Origin: an uncultured Muribaculaceae bacterium
Lineage (GTDB): Bacteria > Bacteroidota > Bacteroidia > Bacteroidales > Muribaculaceae
Reading direction: 5' to 3'
Assembly: GCA_910584735.1 (NCBI GenBank)
Contig: CAJUBM010000133.1
Coordinates: forward strand, 1-7,143
Length of the DNA: 7,143 nucleotides
Shown: positions 1 through 7,038 of the stretch, piece after piece
How the letters are laid out: every line of letters begins with the position of its first letter
Numbering within the stretch: the first letter of the stretch is position 1
Translations under genes and position numbers: made by a program
The notes under the pieces: model-generated
Databases searched by the model: none
The model's input: the letters and a program-made list of their open reading frames with translations, nothing else
What the model was told of the DNA's origin: nothing

Positions 1-1
1 T

Positions 2-1174
2 CTTTATTTGATGATTTCTAAACTAACGCGATTTTATCGCACCAGTAGTAATGCCTATCTTACGAGTACTGCCGTAGACCTTGCGGCCAACGGTTGCCGT
101 GTGCTGCCTGACCATACGCTCAGATTCGATAGCGAATTCCGGGTGTTGGATGGCCTGCTTACCATTGAGCCTCAGCGTGTCAACGGTGTGGCAAAGTCTC
201 TGCCGATGACTATGGAGTTCTGCGCTTCATATAAACTTGACCCGATGACAGCCGACTCGTTCTGCGGTGTGATAAACTATCACCTTGACGGGCTGGATAT
301 AGCGCCGGTGCAGATGTCTGACATTCCCGACTTCCTGTCAGGCCCCGAAACCAATCTCGAACTTGCCAACCCGCAGATATATCTGAACTTCAATAACCCT
401 GTAGCCGCCCGGGGGCTTGAATGTTCCGGTGGTCTGACGCTCTCATCCCTGCGTGTCGATGAGCCTACGCTCTCATTCTCCTCCGACTCCTATTTTACCA
501 TCGGACATGACCGGGGTGTGGATGGTCCGTATAACATAGTGCTGGCGCCCGATGACAAGTCGCTAAGTGTGCCGGACGGATTTGGCGAAAGGTTGCGTTT
601 TGTGCCTTTCACCACCCTCGGAGGTCTGCTTGCGGCGCCTGAGGGTTCCGGAGTGCATGGTCTGCCGTCTGAAATAAAAATAAGTGTGGACAATCCACAG
701 ATTCCATCCCAGCCGGTAACGGACTTTATGCTCGGTGTGAATATCCCGGGTGTGAAGGGACGTTATGAACTCGTTGCTCCGTTGGCGCTGAAGAAGGGCT
801 CGATGATTGTGTACACCGATACCGAGGACGGCTGGAACGACGAGGATGTCGATGCAATAACCATTACACGGCTCTCGGCTTCGTTGAAGGTCACGAACTC
901 ATGTCCGCTGGACGCCGAACTGGTGGCCTATCCGATCGATGTAAATGGCAACCGTATTCCCGGAGTGGAGGTAAAGAGCCAGACTATCCCGGCGAACAGC
1001 ACGGATGCGCCTGTTACTATAGAGATGTCGGGCGTTATAACCCATCTTGACGGTGTGACGTTCGAGGCGCGTGTTATGACAGAGGGCTTTGATGCGCCGC
1101 TAAGTCCCTCGCAGAGCATTACTCTGAAAGAGATTCGTGCGCGGGTGAGCGGATATTATGAAAAAGAACTTTAA
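2..1174 (+). CDS. Unrecognised beta-rich, probably exported protein, 5' end outside the window
   Basis: I do not recognise the family. The frame is open to the left edge with no in-frame stop. The first possible starts (TTG at 8, ATG at 11) lead into MISKLTRFYRT, which is not a signal peptide, so the gene probably begins upstream and about 390 residues of its C-terminal part are seen. The visible part has no membrane helix. It is rich in short beta-type segments, Gly/Pro/Asp turns and repeated phrases on the theme 'LxVPxxF', 'ITxLxxxLKVTNSCPLDAELVAY' and 'VxxxTIPANSTDAPVTIEM'. The last two resemble Ig-like or LEA-14-like beta-sandwich domains at about residues 285-385 counted from the TTG. 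It ends IRARVSGYYEKEL. Only 18 nt separate it from the DUF5723-type barrel downstream on the same strand, so co-transcription is likely. By context I infer a periplasmic or surface-exposed partner, perhaps a lipoprotein whose lipobox lies outside the window. The reading frame is solid; the function is unknown. Confidence 0.8.
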   Translation, partial: LYLMISKLTRFYRTSSNAYLTSTAVDLAANGCRVLPDHTLRFDSEFRVLDGLLTIEPQRVNGVAKSLPMTMEFCASYKLDPMTADSFCGVINYHLDGLDIAPVQMSDIPDFLSGPETNLELANPQIYLNFNNPVAARGLECSGGLTLSSLRVDEPTLSFSSDSYFTIGHDRGVDGPYNIVLAPDDKSLSVPDGFGERLRFVPFTTLGGLLAAPEGSGVHGLPSEIKISVDNPQIPSQPVTDFMLGVNIPGVKGRYELVAPLALKKGSMIVYTDTEDGWNDEDVDAITITRLSASLKVTNSCPLDAELVAYPIDVNGNRIPGVEVKSQTIPANSTDAPVTIEMSGVITHLDGVTFEARVMTEGFDAPLSPSQSITLKEIRARVSGYYEKEL

Positions 1175-1192
1175 ACCTGTAGGCCATCAAAA

Positions 1193-2569
1193 ATGAAACA
1201 CATTCTGCGAAAATTAGCTATATGCGGCTTTGTTGCCGTTGCAACAGGTCTGTCTGCCCAGAATACTAATTCGGGCTATTTCCTGGAGGGTTATACCTAT
1301 CGTTACCAGATGAATCCGGCGTTTGCCAACGAACGTAACTTTGTGTCGATGCCGGGGTTGGGCGATGTGAACGTGGCCTTACGCGGGAATCTTCATCTTT
1401 CAAGTGTGCTTTACAATGTTGACGGACGCACATGCCTGTTTACCAACCCCTCGGTGAGTGCTTCCGAGGTTATGAACTCTCTTCATGATAAGAACCGTAT
1501 AGGCTCCGATGTGAAGTTAAATGTAATTTCTGCCGGTTTTAAAGCTTTCGGAGGGTATAACACTGTGTCAATCAATGCCCGTGCGGGGGTGAATGTGAAT
1601 GTGCCGAAGGCGTTTTTCTCTTTGGCCAAGGAGGGTATCAGCAACCGCACGTATGACATACGCAACCTTTCGGCGCGTGGTATCGGCTATGGAGAACTGG
1701 CGTTCGGCCACTCCCGTGATATATCCCAGGTGCCGGGTCTGCGTGTCGGTGCGTCTGTGAAGTTCCTCATAGGCGTGGCCAATGTTGACGCTTATTTCAA
1801 CGAGGCCAAGCTCACTCTCGGAGAGAATGGCTGGGAAGGGCTGACTAATGCCGATATTTATGCCAATGTAGGTTCCCTGCAGTATGAGCATGATGTGAAC
1901 GATGCCGGCAAGGAGTATGTATCCGGCGTGAATATGGACGGTGACGGATCTATCGGCCCTAACGGGTTCGGTATGGCCTTTGACCTTGGCGCTACCTACA
2001 GTTGGCGTGATTTCAATTTCTCGGCAGCCGTGCTCGACCTGGGATGGATTTCGTTCTCCGATACAAAATATGCCTCTACCAACGGCACACGTTATGTCAA
2101 TACGGACGCATATACATTCAATGCCGATGATGATGCCCCCAACTCGTTCGACAACGAATGGAAACGTCTGCGCGATAACTTCAACGAACTTTACCAGCTT
2201 TCCGACAACGGTAATATCGGCGGACGTTCTACGGCTCTTGCCGCGACATTGAATCTCGGCGTGGAATATACGCTTCCTTATTACCGTAAGCTGCACTTCG
2301 GCTTTTTAAGCTCAACGCGAATCGCGGGACGCTATTCATGGTCGGAGGCCAGGTTCTCGGCCAATGTTGCCCCGGTGAACTGTTTCTCGGCTGATGCCAA
2401 TGTGGCCTTCAGTTCGTTCGGCACCTCTTTCGGCTGGCTGCTTAACTTCCATCACACCGGATTTAATTTCTTCCTCGGCATGAACCATACGCTTGGAAAG
2501 GTTTCCAAGCAGTGGGTTCCACTGAGTTCGAACGCCTCGTTGAATATGGGTATAAATTTCCCGTTCTAA
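1193..2569 (+). CDS. DUF5723-type outer-membrane beta-barrel protein
   Basis: This is a complete 458-residue protein. Residues 1-22/23 form a classical signal peptide (basic start, hydrophobic core, cleavage near LSAQ-N). The mature protein opens with GYFLEGYTYRYQMNPAFA (28-45), a start typical of Bacteroidales DUF5723 proteins. It then alternates amphipathic strands with polar loops. The core AFDLGATYSW (262-271) followed by FSAAVLDLGWISFS (276-289) matches the family pattern of PorV/PorQ-like barrels. The C terminus LNMGINFPF ends in Phe, as expected for a strand recognised by the BAM machinery. A loop at 247-258 (NMDGDGSIGPNG) looks like a calcium-binding loop but stands alone. The family has no established biochemical role; it is expected to sit in the outer membrane. 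The ATG is preceded by an A-rich stretch (ccatcaaaa) rather than a Shine-Dalgarno site, which is normal in Bacteroidetes. It lies 18 nt after the preceding gene, probably in one operon. Family assignment is from remembered motifs, not a search. Confidence 0.85.
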   Translation: MKHILRKLAICGFVAVATGLSAQNTNSGYFLEGYTYRYQMNPAFANERNFVSMPGLGDVNVALRGNLHLSSVLYNVDGRTCLFTNPSVSASEVMNSLHDKNRIGSDVKLNVISAGFKAFGGYNTVSINARAGVNVNVPKAFFSLAKEGISNRTYDIRNLSARGIGYGELAFGHSRDISQVPGLRVGASVKFLIGVANVDAYFNEAKLTLGENGWEGLTNADIYANVGSLQYEHDVNDAGKEYVSGVNMDGDGSIGPNGFGMAFDLGATYSWRDFNFSAAVLDLGWISFSDTKYASTNGTRYVNTDAYTFNADDDAPNSFDNEWKRLRDNFNELYQLSDNGNIGGRSTALAATLNLGVEYTLPYYRKLHFGFLSSTRIAGRYSWSEARFSANVAPVNCFSADANVAFSSFGTSFGWLLNFHHTGFNFFLGMNHTLGKVSKQWVPLSSNASLNMGINFPF

Positions 2570-2595
2570 TTGAAAGGCTCCTAATTATTATGGGG

Positions 2596-2610
2596 GGTGT
2601 GTCAAAATTC
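2596..2610 (+). repeat. 15-nt repeat GGTGTGTCAAAATTC, upstream copy
   Basis: The exact 15-mer recurs at 7039-7053. Here it stands 52 nt before the first repeat arm (start to start); at the window end it stands 60 nt before. The second site is a full hairpin, but the right half (TTTTGACACACC) is missing here, so this copy looks like a half site or decayed form. The sequence between the 15-mer and the arm is not shared between the two sites. The function is unknown; it may be the edge of a dispersed non-coding element. Confidence 0.6.
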
Positions 2611-2647
2611 GGATACAATTATCTCCCAACGAAAAACATTCTCTGAG

Positions 2648-2809
2648 GTAACTTTATAGTGGCGCCGGGCCTCTGGGACGGCAGGCCACCAGAAGAGGCG
2701 GAGCAGAAAAATGTCAACAATTCTTTGTATAGAAGTTAGCATTTCTAATTCAACTCAGGCTCTTCGGGTGGCCTGCCGTCCCGGAGGTCCGGCGCCACTA
2801 AGAAGTTAC
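2648..2809. repeat. REPIN-like element: two inverted GC-rich foldable arms
   Basis: The left arm is 2648-2697 and the right arm 2760-2809; by hand comparison they are inverted copies matching at 45 of 50 positions, with a 62-nt AT-rich spacer. Each arm also folds alone: GTGGC-GCCG pairs with CGGC-(AG)-GCCAC across an 11-nt loop (left arm 2659-2689; right arm 2768-2798, with the two-base bulge mirrored). A bulged short hairpin used as an inverted pair is the layout of REP/REPIN elements, which in other bacteria are moved by RAYT (Y1) transposases. The element fills the gap between two convergent genes, ending 22 nt before the antiporter stop codon, a usual place for REPs. Positional differences between the arms (2655-2656, 2669, 2674, 2691) are scattered as in an ageing copy. 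It could also act as a bidirectional transcription barrier or mRNA 3'-end stabiliser. The repeat is clear; the REPIN label is inference. Confidence 0.8.
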
Positions 2810-2831
2810 TATGTAAAATTCAATAAACGAA

Positions 2832-4286
2832 TCAAGAATCCAGCACGATATTGCCTGTTATGAGCAGGTATAATGACAGTATGGCGAATACACACAGTGC
2901 CGCGAATATACACATCTCGGCAGGGGTGAAGATGCGGCGCCATTGCTTGAGGGTATGTTTCCCGGTCTGCTGTAGCCGTGTTAGTATAAAGAATCCTGTC
3001 CCGGCAAGGTAGAACAGCGATGTCACCATGAGGAGTTTCAATGATCCGGCCCACATTATATACCCGCAGAATATCATCGCTCCGAGTGATATAATGCGGA
3101 TGTAGATACGATTATATCCGTGTGGGATATTATGTGGCGCGGCGTAAGATAGTTTCCAAAGGTACATACCGCAGAACATATACGGGGGGAGCACCATCAT
3201 CGCGGTGAGGTTTAATGCGGCGATATACACGTTTTCCGCTGTTACGACCGATATTATGCACAGAGTCATGAAAATGGTGGCTACAAGCATCCCGTAGTAT
3301 GGTACTCCCTTGGCGTTTACACGCAGAAACTGTCGGGGAAGAATCTTTACAGACGCCGCTTCATAAGGTATATGGGCGCATACCAGCGTCCAGGCTGTGA
3401 AACATCCGGCTAAAGAGATTATCACCGATATTATTACCAGCCATTTCGTCCAAGGTCCGGCACAGGCGTCAAGAACGTATGCAAGTGATGGATTTGGGAG
3501 GGTGGCCATCCGGGGCTGGGTCATTACCCCGAAACATAGCACCGAGACAAGCAGGTACAGGGCCAGGGCGAGTAGGAATCCTATGATTGTGGCGCGCCCG
3601 ACATCCTTGTGCCGCTTTGCCCGCGAAGACATCATCACGGCGCCCTCTATGCCGATGAAACTCCATATCGTTACCAGCATGCACGATGAGAACTGGCTGC
3701 CTATGCCACCGAGTGACGGGGTGGTGGCATGCCCCCAGAAATCATAGGAGAACATTCCGATACGTGCATATATCACGAGTATGGCTATTATAAGTACGAT
3801 ACAGCCGAATTTTACAACAGAGAGGATATTGTTTATATATGCGGCTGAGTGGGCTCCGTGTGCCACTATGAAATACATCAGCCACACAAGCACTGAGGCA
3901 AATATAACGGTAACCCATCCGTGCTGCATCAGTACCGGGAAAAAAGCTCCTAAGGCATCGTTGAGCATAACGGCATAGGTGACGTTGCCGAGAACTACGC
4001 TCAGCCAGTATCCCCATGCCATATTGAAGCCGACATAGCGTCCGAATCCGACTTGTGCATACTGGTATATGCCGGCAGTAAGGTCGGGACGCATATCGGC
4101 CAGGGATTTGAACGTCATAACCAGGAAGAACACGCCTACGGCCGTGATAAGCCACGCGGCGATTACCGCGCCAAGAGCCGCATGCCGCGCCAGGTTTTGG
4201 GCTATGTTGAAAATACTTCCGCCGATTACAGAGCCGAATACAATGGCAACCAGCCCCCAGAGTCCGAATTTGTTTGATTCCGTCAT
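2832..4286 (-). CDS. APC-superfamily amino acid antiporter, ArcD/AdiC (APA) type
   Basis: This 484-residue inner-membrane protein has about 13 hydrophobic segments (roughly 8-29, 38-59, 84-108, 124-144, 154-177, 197-218, 232-255, 279-304, 330-350, 353-377, 394-414, 417-438, 456-478). GSVIGGSIF (18-26) is the unwound helix-1 motif that binds the substrate carboxyl and amino groups in this superfamily. WSFIGIEGA (208-216) aligns with AdiC WSFIGVESA, so W208 and E214 correspond to the gating Trp202 and proton-sensing Glu208 of AdiC. The following SSRAKRHKDVGRATIIGF strongly resembles arginine:ornithine exchangers (ArcD), as does the segment GFGRYVGFNMAWGYWLSVVLGN (78-100) read in two parts. Such carriers swap a basic amino acid for its decarboxylated or deiminated product. 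The actual substrate pair cannot be read from the sequence, and no arginine deiminase or decarboxylase gene is in the window. A 61-aa membrane protein precedes it by 35 nt. The ATG lies directly before the first helix. The family is secure, the substrate is not. Confidence 0.9.
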   Translation of the reverse strand: MTESNKFGLWGLVAIVFGSVIGGSIFNIAQNLARHAALGAVIAAWLITAVGVFFLVMTFKSLADMRPDLTAGIYQYAQVGFGRYVGFNMAWGYWLSVVLGNVTYAVMLNDALGAFFPVLMQHGWVTVIFASVLVWLMYFIVAHGAHSAAYINNILSVVKFGCIVLIIAILVIYARIGMFSYDFWGHATTPSLGGIGSQFSSCMLVTIWSFIGIEGAVMMSSRAKRHKDVGRATIIGFLLALALYLLVSVLCFGVMTQPRMATLPNPSLAYVLDACAGPWTKWLVIISVIISLAGCFTAWTLVCAHIPYEAASVKILPRQFLRVNAKGVPYYGMLVATIFMTLCIISVVTAENVYIAALNLTAMMVLPPYMFCGMYLWKLSYAAPHNIPHGYNRIYIRIISLGAMIFCGYIMWAGSLKLLMVTSLFYLAGTGFFILTRLQQTGKHTLKQWRRIFTPAEMCIFAALCVFAILSLYLLITGNIVLDS

Positions 4287-4321
4287 CTGTATTGATATGT
4301 GGTTCTTATCCCGGGGTCACT

Positions 4322-4507
4322 TCACCATACGAGGAAGAGTACGGCTGCGGCCATAAACAAAAGCAGATATACAACCATCAGCCAGATACGCCATCGGTTG
4401 AATCTTGCCCATTGTTCGGGCGACTTTATGGCGACTCCCTGCCACCAGAACATTCCTATCATCACCAATACGCCTGCTATGAGGCATCCGATTGCTGTCC
4501 ACAACAT
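4322..4507 (-). CDS. Small two-helix membrane protein, 61 aa, upstream of the antiporter
   Basis: I recognise no family. The protein is almost entirely two hydrophobic helices, about residues 3-22 (rich in Ile, Val, Gly, Met, ending FWW) and 41-60, joined by a short polar basic loop (QGVAIKSPEQWARFNRWR, 23-40). It ends in Trp. The pattern looks like selection on protein: coherent helices, charged residues confined to the loop, and a stop 35 nt before the antiporter start on the same strand. The overlapping longer frame on this strand lacks these qualities. The leader AAAACAGAAAGATT before the ATG is A-rich, as is normal for translated Bacteroidetes genes. An operon with the antiporter is likely, so it may be a small subunit or stabiliser of that carrier, or an unrelated membrane protein riding in the transcript. 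Function unknown. Confidence 0.65.
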   Translation of the reverse strand: MLWTAIGCLIAGVLVMIGMFWWQGVAIKSPEQWARFNRWRIWLMVVYLLLFMAAAVLFLVW

Positions 4508-4589
4508 AATCTTTCTGTTTTATGTTTTCCGTTTTCCGTTTATCTAAGAACAAGTGTGTGTGAGAAAAAGTTAAAGATTCAGAGTGGTA

Positions 4590-4620
4590 TTGGGGCATGT
4601 TTTTTTAGTTTGTAATTTTG
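4590..4620 (+). promoter_or_regulatory. Candidate Bacteroidetes-type promoter for the GH43 gene
   Basis: TAATTTTG at 4613-4620 fits the Bacteroidetes -7 consensus TAnnTTTG exactly. TTGG at 4590-4593 lies 19 nt before it, an acceptable spacing for the weaker -33 TTTG box. Transcription would begin near 4625, giving a leader of about 48 nt before the ATG at 4673. This is the only good match I found in the divergent gap. I saw no equally good promoter for the minus-strand pair; the nearest candidate, TAACTTTT reading backwards from 4573, has one mismatch and no -33 box. Confidence 0.5.
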
Positions 4621-4633
4621 TGGAACGTTTCAT

Positions 4634-4646
4634 CCCCTGCGAGGGG
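4634..4646 (+). promoter_or_regulatory. Small hairpin in the GH43 leader
   Basis: CCCCT and AGGGG form a perfect 5-bp GC-rich stem with a GCG loop, placed between the inferred transcription start and the ATG. It ends 26 nt before the start codon, so it does not hide the ribosome-binding region directly. It could protect the 5' end of the mRNA or be chance. No longer structure or known riboswitch pattern was seen. Confidence 0.25.
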
Positions 4647-4672
4647 TATTATAATCTTCCTAACATAAAACC

Positions 4673-6799
4673 ATGAAATACAGAAATTTTTATTCCTGTC
4701 TGCTTGCTGTGTGCTTATGTGGTGCGGCGGGATGTCCGTCTGCTTATGCCGAAGATAATATCAAGGTAGTGAAAGGGCAGGTGAGCGATTACTACATCCC
4801 CGTAGTGGAGCAGCATGAAATAAAGGGGCGGGTCACGGATATGGCCGGAAATCCGTTGGAGGGCGCGACTGTGATGTTTTTTGCCAGCCCGATTCATTGC
4901 AACACGGATGCCGATGGACGTTTTGCTCTGAAGGGTACACCGGCTGATACCATGCTTTATGTGCATTATCCGGGCATGGTGCTTGAGAATCACCCTGTAG
5001 GTGTTGATGTGGAGAATGTCCGTATCAGACTGAGGGAGGGGGGAGAACGTAAGTTCCTTCCCCGCCGCAAGGCCGTCGCGACTAAATGGTATACCCCGGA
5101 GACTTATGCCCCGCGTACCTATTGCAATCCGATGAATATAAGCTACAACTTCGAGCCATACAATAATAACACACGCGCAGGCGGTTCTTTCCGTTCTTCG
5201 GCGGATCCGATGGCGTTGATGTACGGCGATGAATGTTACCTGTTCTCAACCAACCAGGATGGATTTCATTATTCTAAGAATCTGACTGACTGGGAGTTTG
5301 CCAGGGCGAGTTTCAAAAGGCGTCCTACCGATGACGACCAGTGCGCTCCGGCGGCTTTTGTGTCGGGCGATACGCTGTTTTATACAGGCTCCACTTATGA
5401 GGGGCTTCCGATATGGTATTCCACACATCCGAAATCGGGGAAGTTCCGCCGTGTGGTCGACCGTAACGTGCTTCCCTCGTGGGATCCGTGTCTATTCCTT
5501 GATGATGATGGGAAGCTCTACCTCTATTATGGTTCGAGCAATGAGTACCCCTTGAAAGGTGTGCAGGTAAGCCGTGACGATTTTTATCCTGTCAGCAAGA
5601 TTTACGATGTTATGGCTCTCCATCCGAAAGAGCATGGATGGGAGCGTTTCGGAATGAACAATGATGACGAAGTGACTCTTCCGCCGTTCACCGAGGGGGC
5701 GTATATGACCAAGCATAACGGGAAATACTATTTGCAATATGGCGCGCCGGGTACGGAGTTCAAGGTGTATGCTGATGGAGTATATGTGTCCGACAATCCG
5801 TTGGGCCCTTTCGTATATCAGAAGCATAACCCCATGAGCTACAAGCCGGGGGGATTCGTGCAAGGTAGCGGCCATGGCGGCACGTTTGCCGACAAGGATG
5901 GAAACTATTGGCATGTGTCGACATGCATGCTGTCGTTGAAATATAAGTTCGAGCGCCGTATCGGCCTTTATCCTGTAGGATTCGACAAGGACGGCATTAT
6001 GTATAGTTCGGCGGCTTATGGTGATTATCCAAATTTTAATGCCGAGTCTGACATTGCCGACCCTTCCGCGCGTTTCTCAGGATGGATGTTGCTTTCGTAC
6101 GGCAAACCGGTGAGCGTGTCGAGCACCGATTCAATATTGTCGCCGTCGGCGGTAACTGACGAAAGTATGCGCACTTTCTGGGCTGCGCGTAGCGGCGAAC
6201 CCGGAGAATGGGCTATGGTTGACCTCGGTGGCCCGCGTTCGGTAAAGGCTTTGCAGATAAATTATTATGATTATAAGACAACCCAGCATGACCGTGCCGA
6301 TGACCTTTACCATCAATATCGGGTTTATGCCTCGGACAACGGAGAAGATTGGACTCTCATAGTTGATAAGGGCGATAATGACCGCGATGTGCCTCACGAC
6401 TATGTGGAGCTGCAGGCGCCGCTTGAGGCTCGCTATATAAAGTTGGAGAATCGGCATATGCCCTCGGGGAATTTCTGCCTGTCGGGATTGAGGGTGTTCG
6501 GCCTTGATGAAAGTGCCGGGGCGCCGGAAGCGGTGAAAGGCTTCGAGGTGGCGCGGTCGAAGGCCGACCCTCGTAACGCTATGATTACCTGGAAGGAAAC
6601 TCCCGGGGCATACGGCTATAATATATATTACGGCATTGAGCCGGATAAGTTATATAACGCAATCACGGTTTACGGCGCCCAAGAGTATGATATGCGCGGC
6701 CTTGACCGTGATACTGATTATTTCTTCGCCATCGAGGCGCTTTCCGAGAGTGGCCGCTCTCCGATGTCTTCTGCCGTAAAGCCCCGTCCTGTAAAATAA
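4673..6799 (+). CDS. Secreted GH43 glycoside hydrolase with CarboxypepD_reg-like, F5/8 type C and fibronectin III modules
   Basis: This is a complete 708-residue protein. Residues 1-26 are a signal peptide (cleavage near AYA-ED); a Cys at 21 after GAAG is a poor lipobox because Ala stands where Leu is expected. Residues 48-122 form a CarboxypepD_reg-like beta-sandwich (IKGRVTDMAGNPLEGATVMF, then TDADGRFALKG). Residues 150-455 are a GH43 five-bladed propeller. D178 (SSADPMALMYGD) is the expected general base, D271 (SWDPCLFLDDDGKLYLYYG) the pKa-modulating Asp, E341 (FTEGAYMTKHNGKYYLQYG) the general acid, and H401 (GSGHGG) the usual central His. Residues 471-611 form an F5/8 type C (CBM32-like) domain ending GLRVFG, followed by fibronectin III at 618-708. 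GH43 enzymes are inverting and mostly release arabinose, xylose or galactose; the subfamily and substrate cannot be fixed here. All catalytic residues are present, so it is probably active in the periplasm or on the surface. There is no SusC/SusD pair in the window, so it is not visibly part of a polysaccharide utilisation locus. Confidence 0.92.
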   Translation: MKYRNFYSCLLAVCLCGAAGCPSAYAEDNIKVVKGQVSDYYIPVVEQHEIKGRVTDMAGNPLEGATVMFFASPIHCNTDADGRFALKGTPADTMLYVHYPGMVLENHPVGVDVENVRIRLREGGERKFLPRRKAVATKWYTPETYAPRTYCNPMNISYNFEPYNNNTRAGGSFRSSADPMALMYGDECYLFSTNQDGFHYSKNLTDWEFARASFKRRPTDDDQCAPAAFVSGDTLFYTGSTYEGLPIWYSTHPKSGKFRRVVDRNVLPSWDPCLFLDDDGKLYLYYGSSNEYPLKGVQVSRDDFYPVSKIYDVMALHPKEHGWERFGMNNDDEVTLPPFTEGAYMTKHNGKYYLQYGAPGTEFKVYADGVYVSDNPLGPFVYQKHNPMSYKPGGFVQGSGHGGTFADKDGNYWHVSTCMLSLKYKFERRIGLYPVGFDKDGIMYSSAAYGDYPNFNAESDIADPSARFSGWMLLSYGKPVSVSSTDSILSPSAVTDESMRTFWAARSGEPGEWAMVDLGGPRSVKALQINYYDYKTTQHDRADDLYHQYRVYASDNGEDWTLIVDKGDNDRDVPHDYVELQAPLEARYIKLENRHMPSGNFCLSGLRVFGLDESAGAPEAVKGFEVARSKADPRNAMITWKETPGAYGYNIYYGIEPDKLYNAITVYGAQEYDMRGLDRDTDYFFAIEALSESGRSPMSSAVKPRPVK

Positions 6800-6888
6800 C
6801 CTAAAGGTGTTTTGTAAGAATCCGGCGGGGTGGAGCGAGTTTATGCTTAGGTATTACCTATAATCCCCAAACGGTTTGGGCATGGCAT

Positions 6889-7015
6889 TGCCGATTTTTT
6901 CATCGCGCTAATCTGTGCGAATATCAAAAAGCCACAGATTAGCGCGATTATAGTATTTAGTTAGTTTCTTAATAATTAAGGTGCTTGATAATCGGAAATT
7001 TAGTGAAAATCGGCA
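6889..7015. repeat. Nested palindrome: perfect 16-bp stem inside a 10-bp inverted repeat
   Basis: The inner stem is perfect: ATCGCGCTAATCTGTG (6902-6917) and its complement CACAGATTAGCGCGAT (6933-6948), with a 15-nt AT-rich loop. It is enclosed, off-centre, by TGCCGATTTT (6889-6898) and AAAATCGGCA (7006-7015). The inner stem carries the word CACAGATTA, which I recall from dispersed hairpin repeats in Bacteroidales genomes, so it may be one of that type. No T-run follows the stem on the plus strand, so it is not a standard terminator in that direction. Read on the minus strand there is an A/T-rich flank but no transcript is expected. The structure is directly visible; its role is unknown. Confidence 0.65.
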
Positions 7016-7038
7016 GGAGTAGGTCTATTATTTTGGTC

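Noticed and set aside
1568..2296. A 242-residue open frame antisense to the barrel gene
   Set aside because: It is rich in Ile, Arg and His with no domain, signal or start context, and is fully covered by a well-supported plus-strand gene with family motifs; it is a codon-bias shadow.
2570..2831. Insertion sequence remnant with the inverted arms as terminal repeats
   Set aside because: The spacer is only 62 nt without coding potential, no target duplication is visible, and each arm folds by itself, which fits a REP-like pair better.
3742..4155. A 137-residue minus-strand frame inside the antiporter gene
   Set aside because: It is Cys/Arg-rich and motif-free and lies within a gene whose other frame shows conserved transporter residues.
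4317..4598. A 93-residue minus-strand frame overlapping the 61-aa membrane protein
   Set aside because: Its sequence is charged and irregular with no helix or motif, whereas the overlapping 61-aa frame encodes two clean helices in operon position.
4673..4738. Lipoprotein lipobox in the GH43 signal peptide (Cys14, Cys16 or Cys21)
   Set aside because: GAAG-C lacks the usual Leu/Val/Ile at -3 and a better signal peptidase I site (AYA-ED) lies a few residues later; lipidation is not excluded but not supported.
5492..5914. A 140-residue antisense frame in the GH43 gene
   Set aside because: It overlaps catalytic residues D271 and E341 of the real frame and has no independent support.
6866..6900. 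Intrinsic terminator after the GH43 gene
   Set aside because: The hairpin is short with a very tight loop and the T-run starts 14 nt after it, so it does not meet the normal layout.
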